DNA from: Gilliamella bombicola
GTDB lineage: Bacteria; Pseudomonadota; Gammaproteobacteria; Enterobacterales; Orbaceae
NCBI RefSeq assembly: GCF_900094945.1
Contig: NZ_FMAQ01000009.1
Location: 1 to 64,000 of the forward strand
Reading direction: 5' to 3'
DNA: 64,000 bases
In this document: piece after piece, positions 9,907 to 20,940 of the stretch
Numbering within the stretch: the first letter of the stretch is position 1
Layout of the letters: every line of letters starts with the position of its first letter
The notes under the pieces: model-generated
Database searches by the model: none
Told to the model about the DNA's origin: nothing
The model's input: only the letters and a program-made list of their open reading frames with translations
Program-made: the position numbers and the translations under genes

Positions 9907-10803
9907 CTATTTTGCTTCTTTCCATAAAATCATATCTTGTTCTTCAAGCTCGGAAGCATCAAAGCCAACGGTTGGCGTCATATCTTCGCGGTCAAAAGCG
10001 ATATCGCCACCATTAACGGCAAGATCACCTTTTTTAATCCCTTTGAAATCAAATAAATTGGTATCACACAGATGGGATAGGGTGATGTTTTGTGTTGCTC
10101 GGAACATGGTTTCAATGCGCCCGGGGAACTTTTTATCCCATTCATTGAGCATTTCTTTAATTACTTGTCTTTGTAAGTTGGGTTGTGAACCACAAAGATT
10201 ACAAGGAATAATCGGAAATTGTTTAATTTCAGCATATTTGGCGATGTCTTTTTCTTTGCAATAAGCTAGTGGTCGGATAATGATATGTTCGCCTGAGTCA
10301 TTCATTAGCTTCGGTGGCATTGCTTTGAGTTTACCGCCATAGAACATATTCAAAAACAGTGTTTCTAAAATATCATCACGATGATGTCCAAGGGCAATTT
10401 TTGTTGCACCAAGCTCGGTGGCTGTGCGGTACAATATTCCACGGCGTAAGCGAGAACAAAGCGAACAGGTTGTTTTACCTTCAGGTATTTTTTCTTTAAC
10501 AATACCGTAAGTGTTTTCTTGAACAATTTTATACTCAATGCCTAATGATTGCAGGTACTGTGGCAATACATGTTCAGGAAACCCCGGTTGTTTTTGATCT
10601 AAATTAACGGCTATTAAATCGAAGTTTATTGGAGCACTGATTTTCAGGTTAATAAGAATATCAAGCAAAGTATAACTATCTTTACCGCCTGATAAGCAGA
10701 CCATAATACGATCACCTGCTTCGATCATATTAAAGTCAGCAATTGCCTCGCCAGTTAAGCGACGCAATCGTTTGTGTAGTTTATTTTGATTATATATATT
10801 CAT
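9907..10803 (-). CDS. ttcA: tRNA 2-thiocytidine(32) synthetase TtcA
   Basis: 298 aa (E. coli 311). The PP-loop [13 protein letters not shown] near residue 40 binds ATP. The cysteine pairs [10 protein letters not shown] and [11 protein letters not shown] match the Fe-S/Cys motifs of TtcA. The enzyme thiolates cytidine 32 of certain tRNAs. It starts 14 bp after the yeiP stop and is probably co-transcribed with it. Confidence 0.95.
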   Translation of the reverse strand: MNIYNQNKLHKRLRRLTGEAIADFNMIEAGDRIMVCLSGGKDSYTLLDILINLKISAPINFDLIAVNLDQKQPGFPEHVLPQYLQSLGIEYKIVQENTYGIVKEKIPEGKTTCSLCSRLRRGILYRTATELGATKIALGHHRDDILETLFLNMFYGGKLKAMPPKLMNDSGEHIIIRPLAYCKEKDIAKYAEIKQFPIIPCNLCGSQPNLQRQVIKEMLNEWDKKFPGRIETMFRATQNITLSHLCDTNLFDFKGIKKGDLAVNGGDIAFDREDMTPTVGFDASELEEQDMILWKEAK

Positions 10804-10817
10804 TACAGTTTTATTGG

Positions 10818-11390
10818 TTACTCGGCACGACTCATATAACGACGTTCAGCAATATGGATTTTAACTTTTTCGTGGTTATCAATATATTCAGGAACTTGAA
10901 TAACAAGTCCGGTTGATAAGGTCGCTGGTTTAGTTCGCGCACTGGCTGAAGCACCTTTAATACTTGGCGATGTTTCAACAATTTCTAGATCAACTGTTTG
11001 TGGTAATTCCAAAGCAAGCACTTCACCATCCGCCATTAGCACCTGAATACCATTCATGCCACCTTCTGGAATAAACAGTAATTCATCTTCAATTTGCTCT
11101 TTTTTGAAGATATACGGGGTGTAATCTTCGTTATCCATAAACACATATTCATCGCCATCAATATACGAAAAACTAACAGGACGGCGTGATAGTTCAATCG
11201 TTTCGAGGATATCATCACCTTTAAAACGCTCTTCAACTTTTCCGCCATTTTTGACATCGGTAAAACGCATTTTATAAAGTGTACTTGCGCCACGAGCACT
11301 TGGACTTTGAACATCAATATCTTTAACTAGTAATAATTTACCATTATAAGTGACGGCATCGCCACGTTTTATTTCATTTGCTTTAGCCAT
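10818..11390 (-). CDS. yeiP: Elongation factor P-like protein YeiP (EfpL)
   Basis: 190 aa, same as E. coli YeiP. It has the N-terminal KOW-like barrel ([18 protein letters not shown]) and two OB-type barrels ending [12 protein letters not shown]. The family is an EF-P paralogue that acts on ribosomes stalled at difficult peptide motifs. First gene of an apparent yeiP-ttcA pair. It reads away from the ykgJ-type gene. Confidence 0.93.
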   Translation of the reverse strand: MAKANEIKRGDAVTYNGKLLLVKDIDVQSPSARGASTLYKMRFTDVKNGGKVEERFKGDDILETIELSRRPVSFSYIDGDEYVFMDNEDYTPYIFKKEQIEDELLFIPEGGMNGIQVLMADGEVLALELPQTVDLEIVETSPSIKGASASARTKPATLSTGLVIQVPEYIDNHEKVKIHIAERRYMSRAE

Positions 11391-11504
11391 AGTATTTATT
11401 CTTCACAATTAATAAAAGAGTTAAAAATTAGCTCGCTATTTTACCGCTAACTTGCTATTGTCACCATCAAAATTTATTCAAGCGCCTTAAATTAAAGAAA
11501 AACT

Positions 11505-11771
11505 ATGGCAGATTTATTCAAATGCAGGCAAAACTGTGGTGCTTGTTGTATTGCACCATCGATTTCATCAATTATTCCCGGTATGCCTAAAGGGAAGCCG
11601 GCTGGTGTTGCTTGTATTCATTTAGATGATAATTATCAATGTAAATTATTTTTGCACCCATCAAGACCTGCAGTTTGTGGTCGATTGAAGCCCTGCTTCG
11701 AAATGTGTGGTAATAATCGAATACAAGCGTTAAATTATTTAACTCAATTAGAACAGCTAACTAAAGATTAA
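11505..11771 (+). CDS. YkgJ/YeiW-family cysteine-cluster protein
   Basis: 88 aa with cysteines in the UPF0153 pattern: CRQNCGACC at 7-15, then a CIHL...CKLF...CGRLKPCFEMCG series. The family is thought to bind zinc or an Fe-S cluster, but its role is not settled. ATG 11505 follows AAAGAAAAA, a weak ribosome site. Divergent from yeiP. Confidence 0.8.
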   Translation: MADLFKCRQNCGACCIAPSISSIIPGMPKGKPAGVACIHLDDNYQCKLFLHPSRPAVCGRLKPCFEMCGNNRIQALNYLTQLEQLTKD

Positions 11772-11984
11772 GTATTGCTTAAATTTAACAAAACAGTTCG
11801 ATTATTAGAATTATTTATCTCGCACAGTATTTTTTTTGATAAACTCCCCCGCACTTCATTATTCAACGATAGATATCAATACTTTTTAAGTTTGATTGGT
11901 CGTTACATGTAGTTTTATAAGCATATTAATTTAGTGATTACTTTTATTATCAAACTTAATCTCTTTAGACAGAAGAAAATCATT

Positions 11985-13427
11985 ATGAAAAACAAATTAA
12001 AACGAGATTTAAAAGCCCGCCATTTAGCCATGATAGCTATTGGTGGCTCGATCGGAACTGGGCTATTTGTTGCATCAGGGGCAACCGTTGCTCAGGCAGG
12101 TCCTGGAGGTGCATTGCTTTCGTATGCCATTATAGGTGTGATGGTATATTTTTTAATGACCAGCCTTGGTGAGCTAGCAGCTTATTTGCCTGTTTCAGGT
12201 ACTTTTGCAACTTATGGTTCACGTTATGTCGATGAAGCCTTTGGTTTTGCCATTGGTTGGAACTATTGGTACAACTGGGCAATTACGGTTGCTGTAGACT
12301 TAGTTGCAGCTCAATTAGTTATCTCTTATTGGTTTGATGCAGGACCTTATAGTTGGTTATGGAGCTTATTATTTTTAAGCATCATCTTTTGCTTAAACTA
12401 TATTTCAGTTAAAGGTTTTGGTGAAGCAGAATTTTGGTTTTCATTAATTAAAGTTGTTACGGTAATTGTTTTTATTATCGTTGGCTTATTAATGATTATT
12501 GGAATTTTTCAGGGGGCAGGAGGTGCAGGTTGGCAAAATTGGACAATTAAAGAAGCTCCTTTTGCTGGTGGATTTTCAGCAATGATTGGTGTGGCGATGG
12601 TGGTTGGATTTTCATTCCAAGGCACGGAACTTATTGGTATTGCCGCTGGTGAATCAAAAGATCCAGAAAAAAACATACCTAAAGCTATGCGCCAAGTGTT
12701 TTGGCGAATACTACTGTTTTATATCCTTGCGATTTTTGTTATCAGCATGATTATTCCTTATACCGATCCTAACTTGTTGCGTAATAACGAAACCGACATT
12801 AGCGTAAGCCCGTTTACCCTAGTATTCAAGAATGCGGGATTATTATCTGCGGCGGCATTTATGAATGCAGTGATTTTAACATCGGTATTATCAGCCGGTA
12901 ACTCAGGGCTCTATGCTTCAACGCGTATGCTTTATGCTCTTGCCAAAGAAGGTAAAGCGCCTAAAATCTTTGCAAAATTATCATCGTCAGGTGTGCCTCG
13001 TGCTGCGTTGTTAGCAACAACATTTGTGGCCATGCTTTGTTTCTTAACCTCAATGTACAAAGATCAAGCTGTTTATTTATGGTTACTTAATATGTCAGGT
13101 ATGACAGGCTTTATTGCTTGGCTAGGTATTGCAATTAGCCATTATCGTTTTAGAAAGGGTTACTTTATTCAAGGTAATGATGTTGATCAATTACCATATA
13201 AATCAAGCTGTTTCCCATTTGGTCCCATTTTCGCTTTTGTCTTATGCTTAATTATTACGCTTGGTCAAAATTACGAAGCTTTCTTGCAAGATACCATTGA
13301 TTGGAATGGTGTTATCGCGACCTATATTGGTATCCCATTATTTTTAATGATTTACTTTGGCTACAAGATAGTTAAAAAGACAAAATGGGTTAAATATGAA
13401 CAGATGGATTTTTCTAGAGAAGATTAA
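11985..13427 (+). CDS. lysP: Lysine-specific APC-family permease
   Basis: 480 aa, 12 predicted membrane segments. The N-terminus LKARHLAMIAIGGSIGTGLF is the amino-acid permease signature, and the GVAMVVGFSFQGTELIGIAAGES segment matches LysP closely. An upstream in-frame GTG at 11934 would add 17 residues; ATG 11985 gives the family's normal start. Inner-membrane lysine:H+ symport is expected. Followed by a strong terminator. Confidence 0.88.
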   Translation: MKNKLKRDLKARHLAMIAIGGSIGTGLFVASGATVAQAGPGGALLSYAIIGVMVYFLMTSLGELAAYLPVSGTFATYGSRYVDEAFGFAIGWNYWYNWAITVAVDLVAAQLVISYWFDAGPYSWLWSLLFLSIIFCLNYISVKGFGEAEFWFSLIKVVTVIVFIIVGLLMIIGIFQGAGGAGWQNWTIKEAPFAGGFSAMIGVAMVVGFSFQGTELIGIAAGESKDPEKNIPKAMRQVFWRILLFYILAIFVISMIIPYTDPNLLRNNETDISVSPFTLVFKNAGLLSAAAFMNAVILTSVLSAGNSGLYASTRMLYALAKEGKAPKIFAKLSSSGVPRAALLATTFVAMLCFLTSMYKDQAVYLWLLNMSGMTGFIAWLGIAISHYRFRKGYFIQGNDVDQLPYKSSCFPFGPIFAFVLCLIITLGQNYEAFLQDTIDWNGVIATYIGIPLFLMIYFGYKIVKKTKWVKYEQMDFSRED

Positions 13428-13458
13428 TTCGCTAGTTTAGTTCCGATTCTTCACTTTT

Positions 13459-13487
13459 CCGTCGACAAATGTCGACGGATTTTTTTA
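13459..13487 (+). terminator. Intrinsic terminator of lysP
   Basis: Stem CCGTCGAC (13459-13466), loop AAAT, GTCGACGG (13471-13478), followed by ATTTTTTT. A classical rho-independent terminator. Confidence 0.85.
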
Positions 13488-13500
13488 TTAAAAAAGAGAG

Positions 13501-13533
13501 AAATAAACTGTTATAGTTTTAAATAGTTTATTT
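13501..13533 (-). terminator. Likely terminator of infA
   Basis: AAATAAACT (13501-13509) pairs with AGTTTATTT (13525-13533). On the minus strand the hairpin is followed by a CTCTCTTTTTT tract. Confidence 0.5.
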
Positions 13534-13544
13534 TGATAACGATA

Positions 13545-13772
<228 letters not shown>

Positions 13773-13992
13773 TTAATAATAAATACAAATTAAATATACT
13801 CAACTGGTTTATCATGCTGCCATACTTAAGGCAGTAGTAAAACAAGAATCTGATGCTTTAATGCCATCTTATTCGTGTTTTATTTTATGATTTAGTAAAG
13901 TTAAGTATAAACACAAAAAAACTGAATTCAAAATATATAAACACAGCGGCGAAATAATGCCGAAAAAACTGCCAGATGTAAAGCCCTTTATA

Positions 13993-14646
13993 TTATTTCT
14001 TTGCGTTATAAAGCCCTTGCTGTTGAATATAATGCCACACTTTGGGCGGCAATAGATTTTCACAGCAGGCTTGATTGTTGATATTTTGCCTGATTTCAGT
14101 CGCTGAAATATCTTCAAGTGGGGTGTGCGCAAAAAAGATATGCCCTTGCGGTAAATCATGTAAATCTTGAACGTTTTGGGTTTGATGTTCATCTATCCAT
14201 TGTTTTAGTTCAATATTATCAGTATGCTCAGCATAACCGGGCCTACGGCAAATTAGCAAGTGGCAGTAATTAAGTAATGTTTTCCATTTATGCCACGTTG
14301 GTAAACTCAATAATGAATCTTGACCCATGATAAATGCTAATCCTTCACTATCCCCATTTTCTTGTCGCCATGCTCGAAGCGTTTCGATGGTGTATGAAGG
14401 GCGGGTTGATGCTTTAGGTAAAAGCTCTCTTACATCTAATGCAAATAACGGCAAATCTTCAATAGCTAATTTTATCATCGCTAAACGTTGCTCAGTACTT
14501 GCTTCAGGTTGTGGTTTATGGGGGGGAATATGATTGGGCAATAAATTAATTTGCTTTAACCCCACTTCGCTAGCTAATGAAATAGCAGGGCGAAGGTGTC
14601 CATAATGGATCGGATCAAAAGTTCCCCCTAATAACGCAGTTAACAT
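13993..14646 (-). CDS. nadD: Nicotinate-nucleotide adenylyltransferase
   Basis: 217 aa (E. coli 213). GGTFDPIHYGHL at 7-18 is the nucleotidyltransferase HxGH region and ISATEIRQNI near residue 180 is the second ATP site. It makes deamido-NAD from NaMN and ATP. It overlaps the end of holA by 7 bp and closes the leuS-lptE-holA-nadD operon, the conserved enterobacterial order. Confidence 0.95.
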   Translation of the reverse strand: MLTALLGGTFDPIHYGHLRPAISLASEVGLKQINLLPNHIPPHKPQPEASTEQRLAMIKLAIEDLPLFALDVRELLPKASTRPSYTIETLRAWRQENGDSEGLAFIMGQDSLLSLPTWHKWKTLLNYCHLLICRRPGYAEHTDNIELKQWIDEHQTQNVQDLHDLPQGHIFFAHTPLEDISATEIRQNINNQACCENLLPPKVWHYIQQQGLYNAKK

Positions 14647-15644
14647 TTATCTAATCCCATAAACTGCATTGATAAACTAAACATGGCATCCCATATCCGT
14701 GCTTGATTATCATGTTTTAAGCTGATTTCGATTTCGGTCAGTTTTGCTAGTATGCTAAACAGACTTTTTAGATCGAAACGGTTTAGATAATTGATATAAA
14801 TGGTTCTTTTGTTTTGCCAGACTTTGTACTCATCAAAGACTTGCTTTAGTGATTTTTGTTGTGAACCTTTTTTTAAATTAATCAGCAATATCAACTCACG
14901 TTGAATAATCCGCAATAAAAATAACGGTTCAAACTCATTCATCTTCAACTGTTGTAAAATATGAATAGCCCGTTTAGTTTTATTAGCAATCATTGCATCA
15001 GTCCAATGAAAGGGAGTAAATATAGCCGAATCGTTAATATTGCTTTCAACTTCATCATAAGAAATGTTTTGATCAGGATATAGCAACTTTAACTGTGCAA
15101 TAATCTGTGTTAGTGCCAGCAAATTACCTTCATAATAATAACAAAGCAGTTCTATTGCTTTAGGCTCAATGGTCATTTGTTGCTGTTGCAAATGATTTTT
15201 AATCCATTGCGGTAAATGTAACGTGTCAGGTGTAACACAGTTAACAACCACAAGCTTATCTGATAGTGCCTTATACCAAGCGGCATTTTCTTGCGATTTT
15301 GTGATTTTATTAAGGCTAATTACCAGCGCAATATCGGTCGTTAAAACTTCGCTTAACGTATTGAGCTTGGCGGTGATACTAGCATTTAATGCACCCTCAC
15401 CAAAATCAAGAAAAATCAAGGTTTGGCTAGAGAAAAGATTCATCGCTTGACAGCTATCTAAAATCGCGGTCCAGTCGGTTTGATTATCGATCACAAACGT
15501 TAGTTGCTCATCAAATCCAGCATGAATAAAGGATTTTCGTAACTCTGTTTGGACATAATGTTGTAAATAAGGATCACTACCTACAATCAAATAATAGGGT
15601 GATCCTAATTTATGGCTAATTTGATCGGCATTAATTTTTATCAT
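14640..15644 (-). CDS. holA: DNA polymerase III delta subunit
   Basis: 334 aa (E. coli 343). N-terminal YYLIVGSDPYLQHYVQTEL is the delta start of the clamp loader, followed by an AAA+-like fold without a functional Walker A and a helical C-terminal collar domain. Delta opens the beta sliding clamp. It is 7 bp downstream of lptE and overlaps nadD. Confidence 0.93.
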   Translation of the reverse strand: MIKINADQISHKLGSPYYLIVGSDPYLQHYVQTELRKSFIHAGFDEQLTFVIDNQTDWTAILDSCQAMNLFSSQTLIFLDFGEGALNASITAKLNTLSEVLTTDIALVISLNKITKSQENAAWYKALSDKLVVVNCVTPDTLHLPQWIKNHLQQQQMTIEPKAIELLCYYYEGNLLALTQIIAQLKLLYPDQNISYDEVESNINDSAIFTPFHWTDAMIANKTKRAIHILQQLKMNEFEPLFLLRIIQRELILLINLKKGSQQKSLKQVFDEYKVWQNKRTIYINYLNRFDLKSLFSILAKLTEIEISLKHDNQARIWDAMFSLSMQFMGLDKC

Positions 15645-15651
15645 GACAACG

Positions 15652-16146
15652 TTAATTTACCGCATCAATCGATTTTAATTTACGGATGACTTGCTTAGCG
15701 GCTTGCTTGAACATCTCATCTTCGATCAAATCTTGCTCGACTGTTTTTGCCAATGCTTCTGATGGATTATCAAAAAACGTTCTAAATACACGAACATTGA
15801 TTGGATATATCTGTTGACCTGCAATAACTACTTGTGCTTCAACAGTTAACACTAATTGATATTCGGCTGCTTTACCATCTTGATAAATTGAAATGGTATT
15901 GCGGCTTAGATTTTCACTTAGCATTCTTAATGATGGCACCGAGTTTGTAGCATTATTAGCGGTTAATGTCACTTTATTGTCGAGCAATAATTCTTTAATA
16001 TTACGAGACAATCGCCCATAAGGGTCATAGCTGGTATAAGACATTGTCTTAAACCTTGTTGGGACTTCTGTCTCATGCTGTAAGTGAAATCCACATCCTG
16101 TTAAGGATATCGCTAATAACATAAATAATGCTAAATACTTTTTCAT
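15652..16146 (-). CDS. lptE: LPS-assembly lipoprotein LptE
   Basis: 164 aa with a lipoprotein signal peptide ending in the lipobox LTGC, so mature Cys18 is lipidated. FHLQHETEVP follows, as in LptE. It is the outer-membrane plug and partner of LptD in LPS export. Position between leuS and holA confirms the call. Confidence 0.92.
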   Translation of the reverse strand: MKKYLALFMLLAISLTGCGFHLQHETEVPTRFKTMSYTSYDPYGRLSRNIKELLLDNKVTLTANNATNSVPSLRMLSENLSRNTISIYQDGKAAEYQLVLTVEAQVVIAGQQIYPINVRVFRTFFDNPSEALAKTVEQDLIEDEMFKQAAKQVIRKLKSIDAVN

Positions 16147-16181
16147 ATCTATAACCGCCTAAATTTAGTTATCAAACCATC

Positions 16182-18764
16182 TTAACCCACAACAAGATTT
16201 AATAATTTACCCGGCACGTAAATTACTTTACGGATAGTAACGTCGCTCAAGTATTTTTGAATATTAGGTTCTTGTTTAGCTTGCGACACAACAAAATCTT
16301 GATCGGCATCAGCTGGCACTGTAAATTTACCACGGACTTTACCGTTGATTTGCACAACAATAAGTTTTTCGTCCTCAATCATTGCTGATTGGTCAGCAAC
16401 AGGCCAAGTTGTGTTATCAATCGATTCGCTATGACCTAAAGCTTGCCACATAACAAAACAAGCGTGTGGCATCATAGGGTAAAGCAAACGAATAATCGCA
16501 TTTAATGCTTCACTCATGAGAGCACGATCTTGCTCGGTTTCTTGTGGTGCTTTTTGTAAGCGATTCATAAACTCCATCACAGCGGCAATAGCGGTGTTAA
16601 ACGTTTGGCGACGTCCAATATCATCACTCACTTTCGCAATGGTTTTATGTAGCTCACGGCGTAATGATTTTTGTTCACTATCTAAGGTTGTAATATCAAG
16701 TTTAGCAGTTTGACCTTTTTGGGCATGTTCATAAACTAAACGCCATACACGTTTAATAAATCGGTTAGCACCTTCAACACCAGACTCTTGCCATTCCAAT
16801 GTCATATCCGCTGGCGAAGCAAACATCATAAACAATCGAACAGTATCAGCACCATATTTTTCAACCATTTCTTGCGGGTCGATACCATTATTTTTGGATT
16901 TTGACATCTTTGTCATACCTGCATGGACTAGCTCATTGCCATGTTTGTCAACGGCTTTAGCAATGCGACCTTTTTCATCACGTTCAATAGTGACTTCGGT
17001 TGGTGAAACCCAAATGCGTTCATTGGTTGGGCTAGTGTAATAAAATGCATCGGCTAATACCATGCCTTGGCATAATAGACGTTTTGCCGGCTCATCGGAC
17101 GAAACTAAACCAAAATCACGCATTAATTTATGGAAAAATCTAAAATAAAGTAAATGCATAATCGCATGTTCAATACCACCGACATATTGATCGACAGGCA
17201 ACCAATAGTTAGCAGCTTTTTCGTCTAACATCCCTTTGTCATATTGTGGACAAGTATAACGGGCATAATACCAAGATGACTCCATAAAGGTGTCAAACGT
17301 ATCGGTTTCACGCAGAGCAGGCTGGCCGTTCACCGTGGTTTTTGCCCAGTTAGGATCGGCCTTAATTGGACTAGTGATACCGTTCATTTCGACGTCTTCT
17401 GGCAAAATAACCGGTAACTGATCTTCTGGTGTTGGAATCGTTGTACCATCTTCAAGCGTCACCATTGGGATAGGCGCACCCCAATAACGTTGGCGCGAGA
17501 CGCCCCAATCACGCAAACGATAATTGACTTTACGTTGACCAATACCTAACGCAATTAATTTATCGGCAACAGCATTAAACGCTTGATCAAAATCCAGACC
17601 ATCAAACTCGCCAGAATTAAATAATTTGCCATGCTCAGTATATGCTTTTTCAGACAAGTCTGGCGCGTTGCCGTCTTGAGTTAATATAACAGGATTAATT
17701 GGTAAATTATATTTTGAGGCAAATTCATAATCGCGCTCATCGTGCCCCGGTACGGCCATGACGGCACCAGTGCCATATTCAATTAATACAAAGTTAGCAA
17801 TCCAAACAGGGACTTTTTTTCCTGTTAATGGGTGGATAGCATAAAAGCCCGTTGCAATACCTTTCTTTTCCATGGTTGCCATATCGGCTTCGGCTGTTTT
17901 GGTATTTTTACATTCAGCAACAAATTCAGCAATTTTAGGATCGTTTTTTGCTGCTAATTGTGCAAGAGGATGCTCTGCCGCAACTGAGACAAAGCTCACC
18001 CCCATTAAAGTATCAGGGCGCGTTGTATAAACGCGTAATTTATCGGCATAATTTTCAACAGCAAAATCAAACTCCACCCCTTCAGAACGACCAATCCAGT
18101 TACGTTGCATAGTTTTAACTTGCTCTGGCCAGCTCTCTAAGGTATCTAAATCATTAAGTAGCTCTTCGGCATATTCGGTGATTTTAATAAACCACTGTGG
18201 GATCTCTTTACGTTCAACGGGTGTACTACAACGCCAACAGCAACCTTCAACCACTTGCTCATTAGCAAGTACGGTTTGGTCATTTGGACACCAGTTAACT
18301 GCGGATGTTTTTTTATAAACTAGACCTTTTTCGTATAACTTGGTAAAAAACCATTGTTCCCATTTATAATATTCTGGACGGCAAGTTGTTACTTCGCGAT
18401 CCCAATCATAACCGAATCCTAAAAGCTGCAATTGCTTTTTCATATAGGCAATATTTTCGTATGTCCATTTTGCAGGTGCAGTATTATTTTTAACAGCAGC
18501 CCCTTCAGCAGGTAAGCCAAACGCATCCCAACCAATTGGTTGTAGTACATTTTTACCATTTAAACGTTGGTAACGTGAAATGGTATCACCAATGGTGTAA
18601 TTGCGAACATGACCAAGATGCAAACGCCCAGACGGGTAAGGTAGCATCGATAAGCAGTAATATTTTTCTTTTGATGGATCTTCGGTAACGTGAAAGGTTT
18701 TATTTTCTTGCCAATGTTTTTGCACAGTGGCTTCGATTTCATCTGGGCGGTATTGTTCTTGCAT
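16182..18764 (-). CDS. leuS: Leucyl-tRNA synthetase
   Basis: 860 aa, identical in length to E. coli LeuS. The class I motifs are present: [15 protein letters not shown] (HIGH-type) near residue 42 and [12 protein letters not shown] (KMSKS) near residue 618. The editing domain includes the [12 protein letters not shown] segment. Charges tRNA-Leu. First gene of the leuS-lptE-holA-nadD operon. Confidence 0.98.
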   Translation of the reverse strand: MQEQYRPDEIEATVQKHWQENKTFHVTEDPSKEKYYCLSMLPYPSGRLHLGHVRNYTIGDTISRYQRLNGKNVLQPIGWDAFGLPAEGAAVKNNTAPAKWTYENIAYMKKQLQLLGFGYDWDREVTTCRPEYYKWEQWFFTKLYEKGLVYKKTSAVNWCPNDQTVLANEQVVEGCCWRCSTPVERKEIPQWFIKITEYAEELLNDLDTLESWPEQVKTMQRNWIGRSEGVEFDFAVENYADKLRVYTTRPDTLMGVSFVSVAAEHPLAQLAAKNDPKIAEFVAECKNTKTAEADMATMEKKGIATGFYAIHPLTGKKVPVWIANFVLIEYGTGAVMAVPGHDERDYEFASKYNLPINPVILTQDGNAPDLSEKAYTEHGKLFNSGEFDGLDFDQAFNAVADKLIALGIGQRKVNYRLRDWGVSRQRYWGAPIPMVTLEDGTTIPTPEDQLPVILPEDVEMNGITSPIKADPNWAKTTVNGQPALRETDTFDTFMESSWYYARYTCPQYDKGMLDEKAANYWLPVDQYVGGIEHAIMHLLYFRFFHKLMRDFGLVSSDEPAKRLLCQGMVLADAFYYTSPTNERIWVSPTEVTIERDEKGRIAKAVDKHGNELVHAGMTKMSKSKNNGIDPQEMVEKYGADTVRLFMMFASPADMTLEWQESGVEGANRFIKRVWRLVYEHAQKGQTAKLDITTLDSEQKSLRRELHKTIAKVSDDIGRRQTFNTAIAAVMEFMNRLQKAPQETEQDRALMSEALNAIIRLLYPMMPHACFVMWQALGHSESIDNTTWPVADQSAMIEDEKLIVVQINGKVRGKFTVPADADQDFVVSQAKQEPNIQKYLSDVTIRKVIYVPGKLLNLVVG

Positions 18765-19073
18765 GACGAGTTAATGTCCTATCTATTATTGCTAATAAAA
18801 ATATGTTGCTAATTGTATTGGTTATTGACACGTTTTACAAACGATATGTGAATCAAGAGTTAGTTTAAAATATGGCTATAGAGTATGAGATAATAACTTT
18901 TGTATTCCACATATTGTTTTCTCTAATATCGACAACAATGGAATTAATATTTTGTAAAGCTTCAGCTAACAAGGTTCCATTTTAATTTGCTAATTAATTG
19001 CCATTTAATCAAACTTAAATAGCAATTATATTATGCAGAATTATTAATGGTTGGAAGTCAAATCTAAAACAGC
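18765..19073. other. Intergenic region leuS/bamD, no gene seen
   Basis: 309 bp, AT-rich, between leuS start and bamD stop (both minus strand). It should contain the leuS promoter. I see no tRNA, riboswitch, strong terminator or plausible small gene. Confidence 0.5.
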
Positions 19074-19868
19074 CTAACCGCCATTAAAAACGCTAGTGAA
19101 GCGTGATAAAAATGAACGTTGCTCTTCTTTTGGCATGTTTTCAAGGTTGGCTTGAATTAGTTGATCTACTTTTTGTGTTTCGTTGACTAACCCTAATTCA
19201 TTATAAGCATTACGCATTAATAGCAACGCTTCTTTTGTTGAATCGGTATCTGGGAACGTCGATAGCATGTCAGTCACACGGTTAATTACTGCTACATAAG
19301 CGCCACGTTTAGTATAAAATTGAGCTACTTTTAGCTGATAGCGCGCTAATCGGTTTTTCAAAAATACAAGACGTTTTTGTGCATCGGCAGCGTACTGGCT
19401 ACTAGGGAAGCTAGACACTAAATAGGTAAAATCCTTAAACGCAGCTGCCGCGTAATCAGCATCGCGATCTGAACGATCAACATTAAACCAACCTTGGATC
19501 ATATTGTCATCTTGCGCCATATTTGAAAGGCCACGCATATAAATAACCCAGTCAATATTTTGATGTGTCGGATTCAACTTTAAAAATCGGTCAATTGAGG
19601 CAATCGCCAATGGCAAATCGGCAGACTTATAATAAGCATAAATCAAATCAAGTTGCACTTGTTGTGAATAAGGGCCAAATGGATAATTTTTATCCATGGA
19701 CTCTAATACTTTAATACTGGATTTTATATTCCCATTTTCAAGCTCTGATTTAGCTTTATTGTAAAGCTCAATTTCGGGTACATTTTCAACATCTGGCTTA
19801 GAAGAAGTACAACCAATTAGCATGCCAGTTAAAGCGATAGCTAACAAAGAGTGTAAGCGCAATTTCAT
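19074..19868 (-). CDS. bamD: Outer-membrane assembly lipoprotein BamD
   Basis: 264 aa (E. coli 245). The signal peptide ends in the lipobox LIGC. Several TPR helices follow (ELYNKAKSELENGN, YPFGPYSQQVQLDLIYAYYKS), typical of BamD. It is the essential partner of BamA in beta-barrel insertion. Divergent from rluD, as in E. coli. Confidence 0.95.
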   Translation of the reverse strand: MKLRLHSLLAIALTGMLIGCTSSKPDVENVPEIELYNKAKSELENGNIKSSIKVLESMDKNYPFGPYSQQVQLDLIYAYYKSADLPLAIASIDRFLKLNPTHQNIDWVIYMRGLSNMAQDDNMIQGWFNVDRSDRDADYAAAAFKDFTYLVSSFPSSQYAADAQKRLVFLKNRLARYQLKVAQFYTKRGAYVAVINRVTDMLSTFPDTDSTKEALLLMRNAYNELGLVNETQKVDQLIQANLENMPKEEQRSFLSRFTSVFNGG

Positions 19869-19960
19869 TCAGTTTTCAATCCAAATATAATTAAACATAA
19901 AAGGCGATGATTGGTATATAATACTCTAAAACAAAACAGCTTAAAATAGATAAATTACAC

Positions 19961-20935
19961 ATGCATGAGTTAAAATTATCAACCGAAATTGAACAACACC
20001 AATTAGGGATGCGCTTAGATCAAGCTTTGTCAGAGCTTTTCCCTGATTATTCACGATCAAGAATAAAAGATTGGATCGTCAATAATAAAGTCACTGTTAA
20101 TAACAATATAGTTAATAAACCCAAAGAAAGGGTTTTAGGTGGTGAAAAAATCGCAATTAATGCCGAAATCGAAGAAGAAACCTATCACCAACCTGAAGAT
20201 ATAAAACTTGATATTGTTTATGAAGATGACGACATATTAGTTATCAACAAACCGCGTGATTTAGTCGTACACCCCGGTGCAGGTAATCCGGATGGTACGG
20301 TATTAAATGCTTTATTACATTATCATCCTAACATCGCGCGTGTACCGCGTGCTGGTATTGTTCATCGACTGGACAAAGATACCACAGGCCTTATGGTTGT
20401 TGCTAAAACCATTAATGCCCAAACTCATTTAGTTGATGCACTTCAACACCGCGAAATCACCCGTGAATATGAGGCAGTTGCTATGGGTATTATTACAGCA
20501 GGGGGCACAGTAGATCAACCCATCACCCGCCACCCAACCAAACGTACCCATATGGCAGTATTCCCGACCGGCAAACCTGCGGTTACACACTACCGAGTGA
20601 TGGAAAAGTACCGCTTACATACCCGATTACGCTTACGCTTAGAAACAGGTCGTACTCACCAAATTCGTGTACATATGGCACATATTGCCCATCCATTAAT
20701 TGGCGATCCACTTTATGGTGGGCGCCCAAGGCCGCCCAAAGGCGCAAGTGAATCGTTTATTCAAACCTTGCGTGACTTTGACCGCCAAGCATTACATGCC
20801 ACCATGTTACGCCTGTATCATCCCATTACAGGAGAACTCATGCAATGGAATGCACCAATACCGCAAGACATGCAAACGTTAATTCAAGCTTTGCAAGAAG
20901 ACACTGAACAGCACAAAGATGAACTAGACTGGTAA
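19961..20935 (+). CDS. rluD: 23S rRNA pseudouridine synthase RluD
   Basis: 324 aa (E. coli 326). An S4 RNA-binding domain covers residues ~12-75. The catalytic HRLDKDTTGLMVVAK motif, with its nucleophilic Asp, is near residue 138. It modifies uridines in helix 69 of 23S rRNA. pgeF begins 5 bp after the stop, so they form an operon. Confidence 0.96.
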   Translation: MHELKLSTEIEQHQLGMRLDQALSELFPDYSRSRIKDWIVNNKVTVNNNIVNKPKERVLGGEKIAINAEIEEETYHQPEDIKLDIVYEDDDILVINKPRDLVVHPGAGNPDGTVLNALLHYHPNIARVPRAGIVHRLDKDTTGLMVVAKTINAQTHLVDALQHREITREYEAVAMGIITAGGTVDQPITRHPTKRTHMAVFPTGKPAVTHYRVMEKYRLHTRLRLRLETGRTHQIRVHMAHIAHPLIGDPLYGGRPRPPKGASESFIQTLRDFDRQALHATMLRLYHPITGELMQWNAPIPQDMQTLIQALQEDTEQHKDELDW

Positions 20936-20940
20936 CCAAC

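Noticed and set aside
13869-14192. 107-codon minus-strand frame overlapping nadD
   Set aside because: Shadow frame over the nadD 3' end and its downstream AT-rich gap; no family features or ribosome site.
18765-19073. tRNA or small RNA in the leuS-bamD gap
   Set aside because: No cloverleaf, T-loop sequence or terminator hairpin could be found by eye.
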